64,000 nucleotides of DNA. It comes from Streptomyces xylophagus (GTDB lineage Bacteria; Actinomycetota; Actinomycetes; Streptomycetales; Streptomycetaceae). Positions 24,401 to 33,159 of this stretch are shown here, piece by piece (position 1 is the stretch's first letter; each line of letters opens with the position of its first letter). The notes under the pieces are model-generated. The model worked only from the letters and a program-made list of their open reading frames with translations. It was not told where the DNA came from and searched no databases. The position numbers and the translations under genes were made by a program. The stretch covers positions 62,001 through 126,000 of the forward strand of contig NZ_JNWO01000008.1 of assembly GCF_000716435.1 (NCBI RefSeq), in the 5' to 3' direction.

Positions 24401-25243
24401 TCAAGAGGCGGTGTCGAAGAGGGGGATCAACTCCTCTTCCTCGTAAGTGAGATGGGCTTCCAGGGCTGTCGTCAGGCGGTCCACATCGGCGCGGACGGCT
24501 ACCGGGTTCGTGTCGTTGGTGGTGAGTGCCCTGCGCAGGTCGTCCACCAGCGCCGCGATCTGCTCGTGTTCCTCGTGCAGGCGGGCCAGGGCCGGGGCGG
24601 AGTGGGGGTGGTGCTCGGCGATGAGCGGGAACATCGCGGTGTCTTCGCCGGTGTGGTGGTTGTGCAGGCCCTGGCAGAACGTCAGGCAGTTGACGCGGAG
24701 TTGGGCGCCGAGTGTTGTGGTGCCGGTGCGCAATTCCGCCCGGATCAGGGTCAGTTCGCGGCGGAACGCGTCGTGCACCACCTTGATGACCTCGCCGAAG
24801 GAGGTCGCGTTGATGTTCCCCGGGCCGCCCTGCGCCAGGCTGTGGAGGGCCACGACCGGGAGGACACGGGTGGTCTTCTCCTGGTACGCCGCCCAGCCGG
24901 CGTCCGCCTCCACGGCTCGGGCGAAGACCTCGTCGCGTTCCTCGCCGGTGAGGACCACGGCTCGTGCCTCGTAAGTGAACACGCCGCTCTCGACGGTGAC
25001 TTGGGGGTGGGCGACGAGGTTGCGGAACCAGTCCGGGTGCCGGTCCGAGCCGCCTGCCGAGGCGATGACGAGGACCCGGTCGCCGCCGTCGGGGAGGTAG
25101 CCGACGGGGGTGGTGTGCGGGGTGCCGGTGCGGGCGCCGGTGGTGGTGAGGAGGAGTAGGCGGGCGCCCTCGAAGTAGCCGCTCATGCGGCCCCTGTTGG
25201 CGCGGAACTCGTCGATGATCTGCTGGTTGAAGTCATGGGGCAT
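24401..25243 (-). CDS. Fusion of F420-type nitroreductase (DDN-like) and hemerythrin-like domain
   Basis: A 280-residue protein. Residues 1-135 form a DDN-family flavin/deazaflavin split barrel (LLLLTTTGARTGTPHTTPVG, DWFRNLVAHPQVTVE, EVFARAVEADAGWAAYQEKT). Residues 150-280 form a hemerythrin-like four-helix domain with candidate iron ligands in CQGLHNHHTGEDTAMFP, ARLHEEHEQI and LEAHLTYEEEELIP. DDN enzymes reduce substrates with F420H2; the hemerythrin domain suggests O2, NO or iron sensing or delivery linked to that reaction (inference). A fusion of two normally separate proteins. Confidence 0.88.
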   Translation of the reverse strand: MPHDFNQQIIDEFRANRGRMSGYFEGARLLLLTTTGARTGTPHTTPVGYLPDGGDRVLVIASAGGSDRHPDWFRNLVAHPQVTVESGVFTYEARAVVLTGEERDEVFARAVEADAGWAAYQEKTTRVLPVVALHSLAQGGPGNINATSFGEVIKVVHDAFRRELTLIRAELRTGTTTLGAQLRVNCLTFCQGLHNHHTGEDTAMFPLIAEHHPHSAPALARLHEEHEQIAALVDDLRRALTTNDTNPVAVRADVDRLTTALEAHLTYEEEELIPLFDTAS

Positions 25244-25459
25244 GGGGTGGTGGTGGCTCCCTGTTCTCTGTCGCTGCTGGTCCGTGGATGGCGCCGGCGA
25301 TCGTGCTGACGATCGCGCTGGTGTGGCGACTTGGCTTGGACGCAGTGACAGACGGCGGGCCCCTGGCCCGCCACGGCCTCACTCAGAGGCCGGGTACCCG
25401 ACTCGCTCACGGCACAAGGCCGACCCGGCAGTCATGGGAGGGACGGTAGCGTCCGTCGT

Positions 25460-26107
25460 ATGACTGACGCCACCGAGTTCCAGGACATCTCCGAGTTCGA
25501 GTTCCAGGACATCCCCACGACCACCCTGGCCGATCTGCTCGGCCACGAGCAGGTCATGGACCTCGGCATCCGGGCGCTGTGGGGTCCGATGCCGCGTCTC
25601 GCCGGGCCGGCCTTCACCGTGCGGTGCCCGCCCGGCGACAACCTCATGCTGCACGCCGCCATCTACCGCGCCGAGCCCGGCTCGGTCGTCGTCGTGGAGT
25701 CCGGGGACGCGCAGTACGCGCTGGCCGGCGGGAACGTCTGCGCCGTCGCGCAGCGGCGCGGCATCGCCGGGTTCGTGCTCGACGGGGTGATCCGTGACGT
25801 GGGGGAGGTGCGGGAGGCGGGGTTCCCCGTGTTCGCGCGGGGCGTCGTGCCGATCCCGGGCGTCAAGAAGGCCGTACTGCCGTTGAACGAGCGGGTGCGG
25901 TGCGGGGGCGTGGCCGTCGACGCCGGGGATGTCGTGGTGGCCGACGAGGACGGGGTCGTGGTGGTGCCGGGTGGGCGGCGGGCTGAGGTGCTTGCCGGGG
26001 CGCGGGTACGGCTGGCCCAGGAGGCTGCCGAGAGTCTTGACGACTGGGAGGCGGCACATCGGGCTCGGGTGGATGAGCTTCTGGGTGCGGGTGGGTTCGA
26101 GGCGTGA
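25460..26107 (+). CDS. RraA / HMG-CHA aldolase family protein
   Basis: A 215-residue protein with the RraA-like fold and the motif GGNVCAVAQRRGIAGFVLDG followed by VIRDVGE, which in family aldolases binds substrate and Mg (the Arg-Asp pair). Family members are 4-hydroxy-4-methyl-2-oxoglutarate aldolases/oxaloacetate decarboxylases or, in E. coli, inhibitors of RNase E. The short paralogous form and the RD motif favour an aldolase; pathway context is lacking. Confidence 0.87.
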   Translation: MTDATEFQDISEFEFQDIPTTTLADLLGHEQVMDLGIRALWGPMPRLAGPAFTVRCPPGDNLMLHAAIYRAEPGSVVVVESGDAQYALAGGNVCAVAQRRGIAGFVLDGVIRDVGEVREAGFPVFARGVVPIPGVKKAVLPLNERVRCGGVAVDAGDVVVADEDGVVVVPGGRRAEVLAGARVRLAQEAAESLDDWEAAHRARVDELLGAGGFEA

Positions 26108-26197
26108 CGTGCGTGAGTTGTGTGGCGTGTGTGGCGCGCGTGGCGCGCCCGAGTCGCGTGGCTTGCGGGAGCTGCGTGGCGTAGGCGAAGGGGTCTG

Positions 26198-26686
26198 ATG
26201 CTTCTCTTTCTCGATGTCGACGGGACGTTGATTCCCTTCGGCGCGTCGCGGTCCTACCCGGTGTACGCGCCGCGCTTCGCGCCGCCCACGGTCGCCGCCC
26301 CACCGCTGCTGACCCGGATCGACCCCTCGCTCGGGCCTCGACTCACCGCGCTGCGGTGCGAGTTGGTGTGGGCGACGACCTGGATGGACGACGCGAACAC
26401 GTGCGTCGCGCCCTGGCTCGGGTTGCCCCAACTCCCCTTGGTGGACTGGCCCGATCCCGCTGAGGGGGGCTTGGGGGGTGGCCTGCACTGGAAGACCCGG
26501 CCGCTCGTCGCCTGGGCCGCCGGGCGGGCCTTCGTGTGGGTGGACGACGAGATCGGGGACGCCGATCGCGACTGGGTGGCCGCCCATCATCCCGAGCGGG
26601 CTCTGTTGCAGCGCGTCGATCATCGGTACGGGGTGACGGGTGCGGACTTCGATGCCATGGAGGCGTGGTTGGCGGTCAACCGGTAG
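26198..26686 (+). CDS. HAD-domain protein
   Basis: A 162-residue protein starting MLLFLDVDGTLIPFG, HAD motif I with both Asp residues. Motif II is WATTWMDDAN, Lys is in HWKTRPLVAW, and motif IV is VWVDDEIGDADRDW, so the catalytic set is complete. No cap domain, which suggests a phosphatase acting on large or exposed substrates. The start at 26198 follows AAGGGG. Common in Streptomyces; substrate unknown. Confidence 0.85.
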   Translation: MLLFLDVDGTLIPFGASRSYPVYAPRFAPPTVAAPPLLTRIDPSLGPRLTALRCELVWATTWMDDANTCVAPWLGLPQLPLVDWPDPAEGGLGGGLHWKTRPLVAWAAGRAFVWVDDEIGDADRDWVAAHHPERALLQRVDHRYGVTGADFDAMEAWLAVNR

Positions 26687-26726
26687 GCGAGGGTGGGTAG
26701 TTGAGGGTGACTTCTTTTGGGATCCT

Positions 26727-27788
26727 TCAGAACGGGGGCTCGTCGGACGCCAGCTCCAGCAGCCACTCCGCGCTCGCCGTCGCGCCCGCCGCACGTGTCG
26801 CGTCGGACGCGCCCGGGAAGTGCCGGCCCCAGGAGACCGCGCGGCCGATGGCGCCGAGCCGTCCCGCGAGGCTCAGGGCGCGGCGCAGTTCCGCGGTGGT
26901 GCGGCCGTCTCCGGTCCAGGGTTCCAGGTAGGCGTCCCGGAGGCGGGGCAGCGCTTCGGGGCCGTAGCGGTCGGTGATGCGGCCGGCGGGGACCAGGAAG
27001 CTGCAGAACGGGTGCGAGACGGCCGCGTCGCCCCAGTCGAAGAAGGTGAAGCGACCGGGCTCCGGGTTGAACAGTTGGCCGTCGTGCAGGTCGGAGTGGT
27101 CGAGCGAGTCGGGGATGCCCAACTCGGCAAGTTCTTCGCACCAGTTGAGCAGGCGCGGGCGTAGGGCGGACAGCTGCGCGGGGTCGGGCTGTCGTAGCGG
27201 CGTGGTGTTGTCCGTGAGGACGGAGCGGATGAACTCCACTGTCCGGTCGAAGACTTCGGGGAGCGCCGTGGTGCGGGCGCTGGGAACGCCGAGTTGTTCC
27301 AGGTCCTTGGTGTACGGGACGAGCGTGCGCTGCATCGTGGCGTACTGGCGCAGTGGTTCTTCCCAGGCGCGGGGGTCGGCGGGGCCGCGGTTGAGGACCT
27401 GCCAGAAGAGTTCGCCGCCGTCGGGGAGCAACGACCAGCCGCGGTCGGCGTCCACGGCGAGAGGTTCCAGGACGTACTCCGGCACCCAGCGGGCGAGTGC
27501 GGCGGTGAGCGGGGCCTCGAAGGCGCTCCCGGGCGGATTTGCCTTCAGCCATACGGCAGTTGGGGCGGTGGAAGCGGTGGAAGCGCCAGGGGCTTCCACG
27601 GGGATTCGGACCAGGACCGACCACGGGCGTAGTCGCACACCCCGTCTGCCTGCCTCGCGCAGGCCCCTCGACGCGAGCTCGCGGCCGGCCCAGCCCAGGG
27701 CCGCGTCCCGCCAAGTCGCTTGATCCCAGGGCGTTTTGGCGTCCTCGTACTGGCCCCGGTCCAGGATCGCCGATGCGTCGTCCTCCAT
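26727..27788 (-). CDS. Aminoglycoside phosphotransferase family protein
   Basis: A 353-residue APH-fold protein starting MEDDASAILDRGQYED. The catalytic loop is LDHSDLHDGQLF (about 235-246), with Gln where most APH proteins have Asn, and the metal motif is FFDWGDAAVSHPF. Such proteins phosphorylate small molecules or are of unknown function; resistance cannot be predicted. It is divergent from the GNAT gene at 27852. Confidence 0.87.
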   Translation of the reverse strand: MEDDASAILDRGQYEDAKTPWDQATWRDAALGWAGRELASRGLREAGRRGVRLRPWSVLVRIPVEAPGASTASTAPTAVWLKANPPGSAFEAPLTAALARWVPEYVLEPLAVDADRGWSLLPDGGELFWQVLNRGPADPRAWEEPLRQYATMQRTLVPYTKDLEQLGVPSARTTALPEVFDRTVEFIRSVLTDNTTPLRQPDPAQLSALRPRLLNWCEELAELGIPDSLDHSDLHDGQLFNPEPGRFTFFDWGDAAVSHPFCSFLVPAGRITDRYGPEALPRLRDAYLEPWTGDGRTTAELRRALSLAGRLGAIGRAVSWGRHFPGASDATRAAGATASAEWLLELASDEPPF

Positions 27789-27851
27789 CGCCTCATTCCA
27801 GCAGCGGGGGCGCCCGGGTTCCACCGAATTCCGCGCGGTAGCGTGCCGATC

Positions 27852-28316
27852 ATGGCGGACTGGGAGATGCGGCCCGCGTCGGCGGCGGACGTCGAGGCGA
27901 TCGCCGAGCTGCGTGCCGTCGTGCTGCGGGGCGATCTGGAGCGGCTCGGGCGGTACGACGCGCGACGGGTGCGGCAGCGGTTGCGTGACGGGTTCGAGCC
28001 GGCGTGCACGTGGGTGATCGAGGTGGGCGGGGAGTTCGCCGGGTGCGTGGCGCTACGGCCGGACGCGGACGGCCGTTGCCACTGGCTGGAGCATTTCTAT
28101 CTGGCCGCGCGTCTTCAGGGCGGAGGGATCGGTTCCGGTGTGCTGCGGGAGCTGCTGGAGCGGTGCGACCGGGACGGTGTCGCCGTCGTACGGCTGAATG
28201 TGCTGCGGGGGAGTCCGGCGCGGCGGTTGTACGAGCGGTACGGGTTCGTCGTCGAGGCCGAGGATCCGGTGGACGTGTTCATGGTGCGTGAGGCGCCCGC
28301 CCGACGCTCGCCCTGA
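27852..28316 (+). CDS. GNAT-family N-acetyltransferase
   Basis: A 154-residue single GNAT domain. The acetyl-CoA-binding segment is FYLAARLQGGGIGSGVLREL and the C-terminal part has GSPARRLYERYGFVVE. The ATG at 27852 has a TAGCGT box 7 nt upstream, fitting a leaderless transcript. Acetyl acceptor unknown. Confidence 0.87.
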   Translation: MADWEMRPASAADVEAIAELRAVVLRGDLERLGRYDARRVRQRLRDGFEPACTWVIEVGGEFAGCVALRPDADGRCHWLEHFYLAARLQGGGIGSGVLRELLERCDRDGVAVVRLNVLRGSPARRLYERYGFVVEAEDPVDVFMVREAPARRSP

Positions 28317-28346
28317 CATCCGCGGGGGCTGTGTCGTCGTACAGGT

Positions 28347-28859
28347 ATGACAGATACAGGTACAGGTACGGGTACGACAGATGCAGGCATGACGGCGGGC
28401 GTGGCAGGTGTGGCAGGTCTGGGCACAAGAATGCGATACGGCAGTCTCGGTCTCCTGGCCGTGGTCGGGCTGTACACGGGTGGCTGGGCCTATTTCTCGC
28501 CGGCGGGGTGGTACGCGAACTTCCCCGGGCTCGGACTGAGTTGGCTGCCCCAACTGGGGCCCTACAACGAGCACCTCGCCAAGGACGCGGGGGCGATGTT
28601 CCTCGCGCTGGCCGTCCTCACGCTCGTCGCGCTGCGCCAGGTGCGGAACACCAGGCTGGTGCAGACGACGGGTGCGGTGTGGCTGGTCTTCAACGTGCTG
28701 CACTTCAGCTATCACGTGCAGCATCTCGACATGTACGGGACCCGTGACCAGGTGCTGAACGTGGTGTTCCTGGCCGTGCTCGTGCTGCTGGCGGCGGGGC
28801 TGCTGGTCCCGGTGTCGGCCTCGTCCGGCTCGTCCGGTCGGCACGGTGATCCCCGATGA
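28347..28859 (+). CDS. Four-helix membrane protein upstream of the ECF41 unit
   Basis: A 170-residue protein with a Gly/Thr-rich N-terminus from a short DNA repeat and about four hydrophobic segments (32-50, 80-97, 108-125, 137-157). Contains HFSYHVQHLDMYG between helices. No characterised domain recognised. Its TGA overlaps an ATG of the next gene, so it is probably in the same operon as the SDR and sigma factor genes. Confidence 0.75.
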   Translation: MTDTGTGTGTTDAGMTAGVAGVAGLGTRMRYGSLGLLAVVGLYTGGWAYFSPAGWYANFPGLGLSWLPQLGPYNEHLAKDAGAMFLALAVLTLVALRQVRNTRLVQTTGAVWLVFNVLHFSYHVQHLDMYGTRDQVLNVVFLAVLVLLAAGLLVPVSASSGSSGRHGDPR

Positions 28860-28873
28860 AGGAGAGGGTCGGC

Positions 28874-29680
28874 ATGCGGGTGGCGGTGGCGGGCGGTACC
28901 GGGCTGGTCGGCCGGTACGTGGTCGAGGAGCTGGTCGCGGCCGGGCAGGAACCGGTGGTGCTGAGCCGGTCGCGGGGCGTGGACCTCGTCGCGGGCGGCG
29001 CCGGGCTCGACGCGGCCCTGGACGGTGTGGACGCTGTCGTCGACGTGAGCAACGTGACGACCACGAGCGCGCGGAAGGCGGTCGCGTTCTTCGACGCCGT
29101 CGGCCGCAACCTGCTGGACGCGGGCGCTCGGGCCGGCGTACGACATCACGTGGTGCTGTCGATCGTCGGCATCGACCGGGTCGGCCTCGGCTACTACCGG
29201 GGCAAACTCCGCCAGGAGGACGTGGTGAGGGGCGGCCCGGTGCCGTGGTCGGTGCTGCGCGCGACGCAGTTCCACGAGTTCGCGGAGCAGACCCTCGACC
29301 GGGTGCCGAAACCCCTCGCGGTGGTGCCGAGGATGCGGACCCAGCCGGTTGCGGCGGGTGAGGTCGCTCAGCATCTGGTGAAGCTTGCGCTGGGCCCTGC
29401 TCAAGGAATGGCCCCGGACCTCGCCGGGCCGCGCGTCGAGCAACTCGTCGACATGGTGCGGCGGTTGCTGCGGGCCCGGCACGAGCGGCGGCTGGTGCTG
29501 CCGGTGCGGATGCCGGGGGCGGTCGGGGCGGCGATGACGGGGGACGGGCAGTTGCCGGTCGCCGGGGCGGTCGGGCCGCGGGGCGGTCAGACGTTCGACG
29601 CATGGCTCGCGCAGCATGTGCAGCGTGTGCAGCATGGGGTGAGTGGCGGGAGCGCGGGCGGGGACGGGCGGAGAGGATGA
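28874..29680 (+). CDS. NmrA/SDR-type NAD(P)-binding protein (ECF41 partner)
   Basis: A 268-residue protein from ATG 28874, which has GGAGAGG 6 bp upstream; ATG 28856 overlapping the previous stop is the alternative. N-terminal Rossmann motif MRVAVAGGTGLVGRYVVEEL, atypical SDR of the NmrA/HSCARG kind. Oxidoreductases, epimerases and carboxymuconolactone decarboxylases are the known neighbours of ECF41 sigma factors, and the next gene is such a sigma factor coupled by ATGA. Substrate unknown. Confidence 0.87.
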   Translation: MRVAVAGGTGLVGRYVVEELVAAGQEPVVLSRSRGVDLVAGGAGLDAALDGVDAVVDVSNVTTTSARKAVAFFDAVGRNLLDAGARAGVRHHVVLSIVGIDRVGLGYYRGKLRQEDVVRGGPVPWSVLRATQFHEFAEQTLDRVPKPLAVVPRMRTQPVAAGEVAQHLVKLALGPAQGMAPDLAGPRVEQLVDMVRRLLRARHERRLVLPVRMPGAVGAAMTGDGQLPVAGAVGPRGGQTFDAWLAQHVQRVQHGVSGGSAGGDGRRG

Positions 29681-30663
29681 TCGCCGGCGTGCCCACACCC
29701 CCGTCACCGTCACCGCCACCGTCATCGCCACCGTCCGGACCGGGCGGCGATCCCACCCTCGGTTCCCTCATGGCCGAGCGCCGCCGACTACTCAACCTCG
29801 GTTACCGGATGCTCGGTTCGGTGCAGGACGCCGAAGACGTCGTACAGGAGACGTACGCCCGTTGGTACGCCCTGTCCGAGGAGGCGCAGCGGGCGATCGA
29901 CGTGCCGATGGCGTGGCTGACCCGGGTCGCCTCGCGGATCTGCCTCGACCAGCTGGGCTCGGCGCGGGCCCGGCGGGAGCGGTACACCGGGGAGTGGCTG
30001 CCGGAGCCGGTGCGGCACGGTGCCGGGTGGACCAGTACGGGGAGTGCGGGCGCGGACGATCCCGCCGACCGGATCACCCTCGACGAGTCGGTCAGCATGG
30101 GGATGCTGGTGCTGCTCGACTCGATCACTCCCGCGGAGCGCGTCGCCTTCGTCCTCCACGACGTGTTCGGCATGCCGTTCACGGAGATCGCCGAGACGGT
30201 GGGCCGTACGCCGGCCGCCTGTCGCCAACTCGCCTCCTCCGCACGCCGACGACTGGCCCACCGGGCACCCGGCAGCGCTACGGCGGAGGAGCACGGCCGT
30301 GTCGTCTCCGCGTTCCGCGGGGCCTGCGAGACCGGGGACCTCGACACGCTCGTCGCCCTCCTCGACCCCGATGTCGAGTCGCGCAGCGACGGCGGCGGCA
30401 AGGTGCGGGCGGCTCTGCGACCGGTCGTCGGTCGCGACAAGGTGGCCCGCCTCTTCCTCGGCCTCATGCGCCGGGAACCCGAGGTGGAACTCGTCGAGGA
30501 CGACGTCAACGGCATGCCCGGGGTGGCGGTGCGGATGGGCGGGACGACGCTCGCCGTGCTGGCGATGGAGGTGCGGGGCGGGTTGATCACCGAGCTGTGG
30601 CTGGTGGTCAATCCGGACAAGTTGGGGGCGTGGAACGGGGGGAGCGGGGGTGGGGTTTCCTGA
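29677..30663 (+). CDS. sigJ: ECF41-family sigma factor (SigJ-like) with C-terminal SnoaL-like domain
   Basis: A 328-residue ECF sigma: sigma2 (about 32-100, LGYRMLGSVQDAEDVVQETY), sigma4 (about 135-190, MPFTEIAETVGRTPAACRQL), and a SnoaL-like C-terminal domain (about 205-320) ending in VVNPDKLGAW, the NPDKL motif of ECF41. In this group the C-terminal extension, not a separate anti-sigma factor, sets activity. The ATG overlaps the SDR stop. The target promoter is normally the one in front of the associated oxidoreductase. Confidence 0.92.
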   Translation: MIAGVPTPPSPSPPPSSPPSGPGGDPTLGSLMAERRRLLNLGYRMLGSVQDAEDVVQETYARWYALSEEAQRAIDVPMAWLTRVASRICLDQLGSARARRERYTGEWLPEPVRHGAGWTSTGSAGADDPADRITLDESVSMGMLVLLDSITPAERVAFVLHDVFGMPFTEIAETVGRTPAACRQLASSARRRLAHRAPGSATAEEHGRVVSAFRGACETGDLDTLVALLDPDVESRSDGGGKVRAALRPVVGRDKVARLFLGLMRREPEVELVEDDVNGMPGVAVRMGGTTLAVLAMEVRGGLITELWLVVNPDKLGAWNGGSGGGVS

Positions 30664-30740
30664 CCGTCCCTCGTACTCGCATGCTGGAAGCGGGAGTTGG
30701 CCGGTGATCTGGGACAGGTGAGTGGGGACAGGGGGCGTTC

Positions 30741-31922
30741 GTGAGGATCGGGTCCGGGAAGCGGCCTGGGCGTGTTGCTGTCGTCGGAGTGGGTGTCCTT
30801 GGGGCGAGCGTGGGCTGGAATCTGGCCCGGCGCGGTGCCGAGGTGGTCCTCGTCGACGCGGGCCGGCCGGGTGAAGGCGTCACCAACTGGTCCTTCTCGT
30901 GGGCCAACGCCAGCAACAAGACCGTCAGCAAGGCCTACTTCGACCTGAACGTCGCGGGCCTGGCGGCGCACCGCGAACTCGCCGGCGTCATCGGGCCGGA
31001 TTCCTGGTGGCATCCCAGCGGCCATCTGCGCTGGACGGACGATCCCGCGGCGGAAGCGAAGCTCCTGGAGACGGTCGAGCTGCTGGCCGGCTGGGACTAC
31101 CGGGTCGAGGTGCACACGGGGGCCGAGGTGCGCCGCCGCCTCGAACCCGCCCTCACGCTGCCCGACGAGGCTCCCGTCGTGTTCTACCCCGACGAAGCCT
31201 GGGTGCACGGACGTCATCTCGTCGGCCGTCTCGTCGACCAGGCCGTCGCGTTCGGGGCCCAACTCCGGTTCGGCACCGGTGTCGTTGGCATCGACACCGG
31301 TTCCGACGGAAGCATCCGGACCGTCGCCCTGTCCGACGGGAGCCGCCTCGACGTCGACGTCGTCGTGAACGCGGCGGGCCCCAGCGCCTCCCACGTCGCC
31401 GGCCTCGTCGGACGACACCTGCCGATGCGCCGGGAACCCGGGGTCGTCACCCGGATCGACTGTGCGCGGGTCCCGATTCACCGGGTCATGCACGCACCGC
31501 ACATAGAGATCCGGCCTGACGGAGACGCCTCGATGGTTCTCCATAGCCGGGAGATCGACGCGCTCATCGACGCGGACGCGCCCGTCGACGCGGGCGCCCT
31601 TACCGACCCAGGTGCGCTCATCGACGCCGGCGACGAGCCGGCCCAACTCGCGCGGCTGCTCCACGAGTTGGCGCGGCGCGTCGTCCCCGAGCTCGACACC
31701 TCCCGCATCGCACAGACACGGGTGGTCAACCGGCCGATCCCGGCCGACGGATTCCCCTCGGTGGGAGCGGTGCCGTCCGTGCCCGGCTACTACGAGGCCG
31801 TCTCCCACAGCGGCATCACGCTCGGGCCGGTGATCGGACGGCTGCTCGCTTCGGAGATCCTCAGCGGGGAGAGGGACGAGCTGCTGGCGGACTTTCGCCC
31901 GGAGCGCTTGCCTTTTTCGTGA
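30741..31922 (+). CDS. FAD-dependent oxidoreductase (DAO family)
   Basis: A 393-residue protein starting at GTG with a GGGGG site upstream. FAD-binding motif VAVVGVGVLGASVGWNLARR at about 10-29, DAO-type core, and the C-terminal FAD motif GYYEAVSHSGITLGPVIGRL. It resembles D-amino acid or glycine oxidase-type deaminating enzymes; substrate unknown. A low-complexity Asp/Ala insertion (ALIDADAPVDAGALTDPGAL) at about 274-293 is unusual and probably a surface loop. Confidence 0.87.
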   Translation: MRIGSGKRPGRVAVVGVGVLGASVGWNLARRGAEVVLVDAGRPGEGVTNWSFSWANASNKTVSKAYFDLNVAGLAAHRELAGVIGPDSWWHPSGHLRWTDDPAAEAKLLETVELLAGWDYRVEVHTGAEVRRRLEPALTLPDEAPVVFYPDEAWVHGRHLVGRLVDQAVAFGAQLRFGTGVVGIDTGSDGSIRTVALSDGSRLDVDVVVNAAGPSASHVAGLVGRHLPMRREPGVVTRIDCARVPIHRVMHAPHIEIRPDGDASMVLHSREIDALIDADAPVDAGALTDPGALIDAGDEPAQLARLLHELARRVVPELDTSRIAQTRVVNRPIPADGFPSVGAVPSVPGYYEAVSHSGITLGPVIGRLLASEILSGERDELLADFRPERLPFS

Positions 31923-31990
31923 TGGTGCGGGTGAGCGCGATCACTACGGCGACCAGGCGGGCGCGCGTCTCCCTGTGCTGCTGGGAGTGG

Positions 31991-32419
31991 TCAACCAGCG
32001 CATTCTGAACGGGATTTCAGGTCCGAGGCCGTCTGCGTGGAGGTGGCGGCGGCCAGCAGCGCGGCGAACACGACCGGGGCCGCTGCCTGGTACCCGATCC
32101 ACACCTCACCCCCGGCGGTGCCACCCTGCCACGCCATCAGGACGCCGGCGAGAGCCGTCAGTACCCAGCCGCTGTCGTAAGCGACCATGAGGCGCGTGTA
32201 GGTGCGCATCGATCGGCTGCGCACATATCCGATCTCGATCCCGCCCCCGATCAGCAGGGTCACGCCGGCGACGACCATCAGCCAGACGGGCACGCCGAGC
32301 AGTCGGCCCAGCGGGGCGGAACCGACGACGTAGACAGCGGCGAGCAACACCTTGAAGGCGCCGTCGGCGATGATCCCCACCGTCCAGGGTGTCACTGGCC
32401 GTGCCGCGATCTGGGTCAT
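31991..32419 (-). CDS. Four-helix membrane protein divergent from a TetR regulator
   Basis: A 142-residue protein with hydrophobic segments at about 20-38, 43-65, 80-98 and 105-125. No domain recognised. The start at 32419 is preceded by GGAGGAAC. It faces the TetR gene at 32490 across a 70-bp region with a palindromic operator and is the likely target of that regulator. Confidence 0.8.
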   Translation of the reverse strand: MTQIAARPVTPWTVGIIADGAFKVLLAAVYVVGSAPLGRLLGVPVWLMVVAGVTLLIGGGIEIGYVRSRSMRTYTRLMVAYDSGWVLTALAGVLMAWQGGTAGGEVWIGYQAAAPVVFAALLAAATSTQTASDLKSRSECAG

Positions 32420-32459
32420 GCGTGTTCCTCCCTGAAGTGCGCCGGACGTTCGGCTGGTT

Positions 32460-32476
32460 CCGTAATCAGATTACGG
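32460..32476. promoter_or_regulatory. TetR operator CCGTAAT-N3-ATTACGG
   Basis: A perfect 7-bp inverted repeat with a 3-nt spacer midway between the divergent membrane-protein and TetR genes, 13 bp before the TetR start. Position and symmetry fit autorepression plus control of the membrane protein. Confidence 0.6.
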
Positions 32477-32489
32477 TAATAATCAAACT

Positions 32490-33110
32490 ATGAGAATGAC
32501 GAGAGCGGAGGCCAGGGAACGCAACCGCCGAGCCTTGCTGGACGCCGCGTTCCAGGTCGTGTCCCGGGACGGGTACCGGGCCAAGCTCGACGAGATCGCC
32601 GAACGCGCCGGACTGACCACCGGCGCCGTCTACTCGCTGTTCGGGAGCAAGAACGGCCTGGTGGTCGCCTTGGTCGCCGACTATCTGCGGCCGTACTACG
32701 AAGAGATCGAGAAGGAAGTCCCAGCCGGACTGGATCTGTTGGAAGCGGTCGATGTCTTCGCTCGGCACTACAGGCGCAGTTGTGATGCCCCCGACGCGCT
32801 GCCGCGCCTGTCGCTCCAGATCACCTTGCTGGACATGGCTCTGCACGACCCGGACCTGGGGTCCCAACTCGCCACGTCCGTCCGGGCGCAGGAGGACCAC
32901 CTGATCGCGCTGTTCACCGGCAGGTCGCACAACGGGAGCGTCGTGACGTCACATCAGGCGCACCGTCTGACCACCGCACTCAGGGCACTGTTCGTCGGCC
33001 TCAGCCAGGGCGTCACGCTGGGCCTCGCCCCTGATGCCGACGAGCAGTACTTCGCCGACACCGCCCGGGCTCTGGCGTCCGACGTTTCCCTCATCGACCA
33101 CGCCGCATGA
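32490..33110 (+). CDS. TetR-family transcriptional regulator
   Basis: A 206-residue TetR protein: helix-turn-helix at about 10-57 (RNRRALLDAAFQVVSRDGYR, then TTGAVYSLFGSKNGL) and an all-helical ligand domain. The ATG follows TAATAAT closely, so the mRNA may be leaderless or nearly so. Ligand unknown; the likely target is the divergent membrane protein gene. Confidence 0.9.
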   Translation: MRMTRAEARERNRRALLDAAFQVVSRDGYRAKLDEIAERAGLTTGAVYSLFGSKNGLVVALVADYLRPYYEEIEKEVPAGLDLLEAVDVFARHYRRSCDAPDALPRLSLQITLLDMALHDPDLGSQLATSVRAQEDHLIALFTGRSHNGSVVTSHQAHRLTTALRALFVGLSQGVTLGLAPDADEQYFADTARALASDVSLIDHAA

Positions 33111-33159
33111 CGCGCTGGTCTGTGATGCGTCGGTGGCGTGGTCGACGTGGGGGCGGGTC

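Noticed and set aside
26727..27788. Antibiotic resistance assignment for the APH-family protein
   Set aside because: The fold motif is clear but the catalytic-loop Asn is Gln, and nothing links it to a known drug substrate.
28330..28395. Short ACAGGTA-type repeat as a regulatory array
   Set aside because: It lies at and inside the start of the membrane-protein gene, encodes the Gly/Thr-rich N-terminus, and has irregular spacing; more likely slippage.
28053..29795. 580-codon minus-strand frame
   Set aside because: Composition is Arg/Pro/Ala-rich noise; the plus strand has three recognisable coupled genes here.
29802..31808. 668-codon minus-strand frame
   Set aside because: Antisense to the ECF41 sigma and FAD oxidoreductase genes, whose domain motifs are clear.
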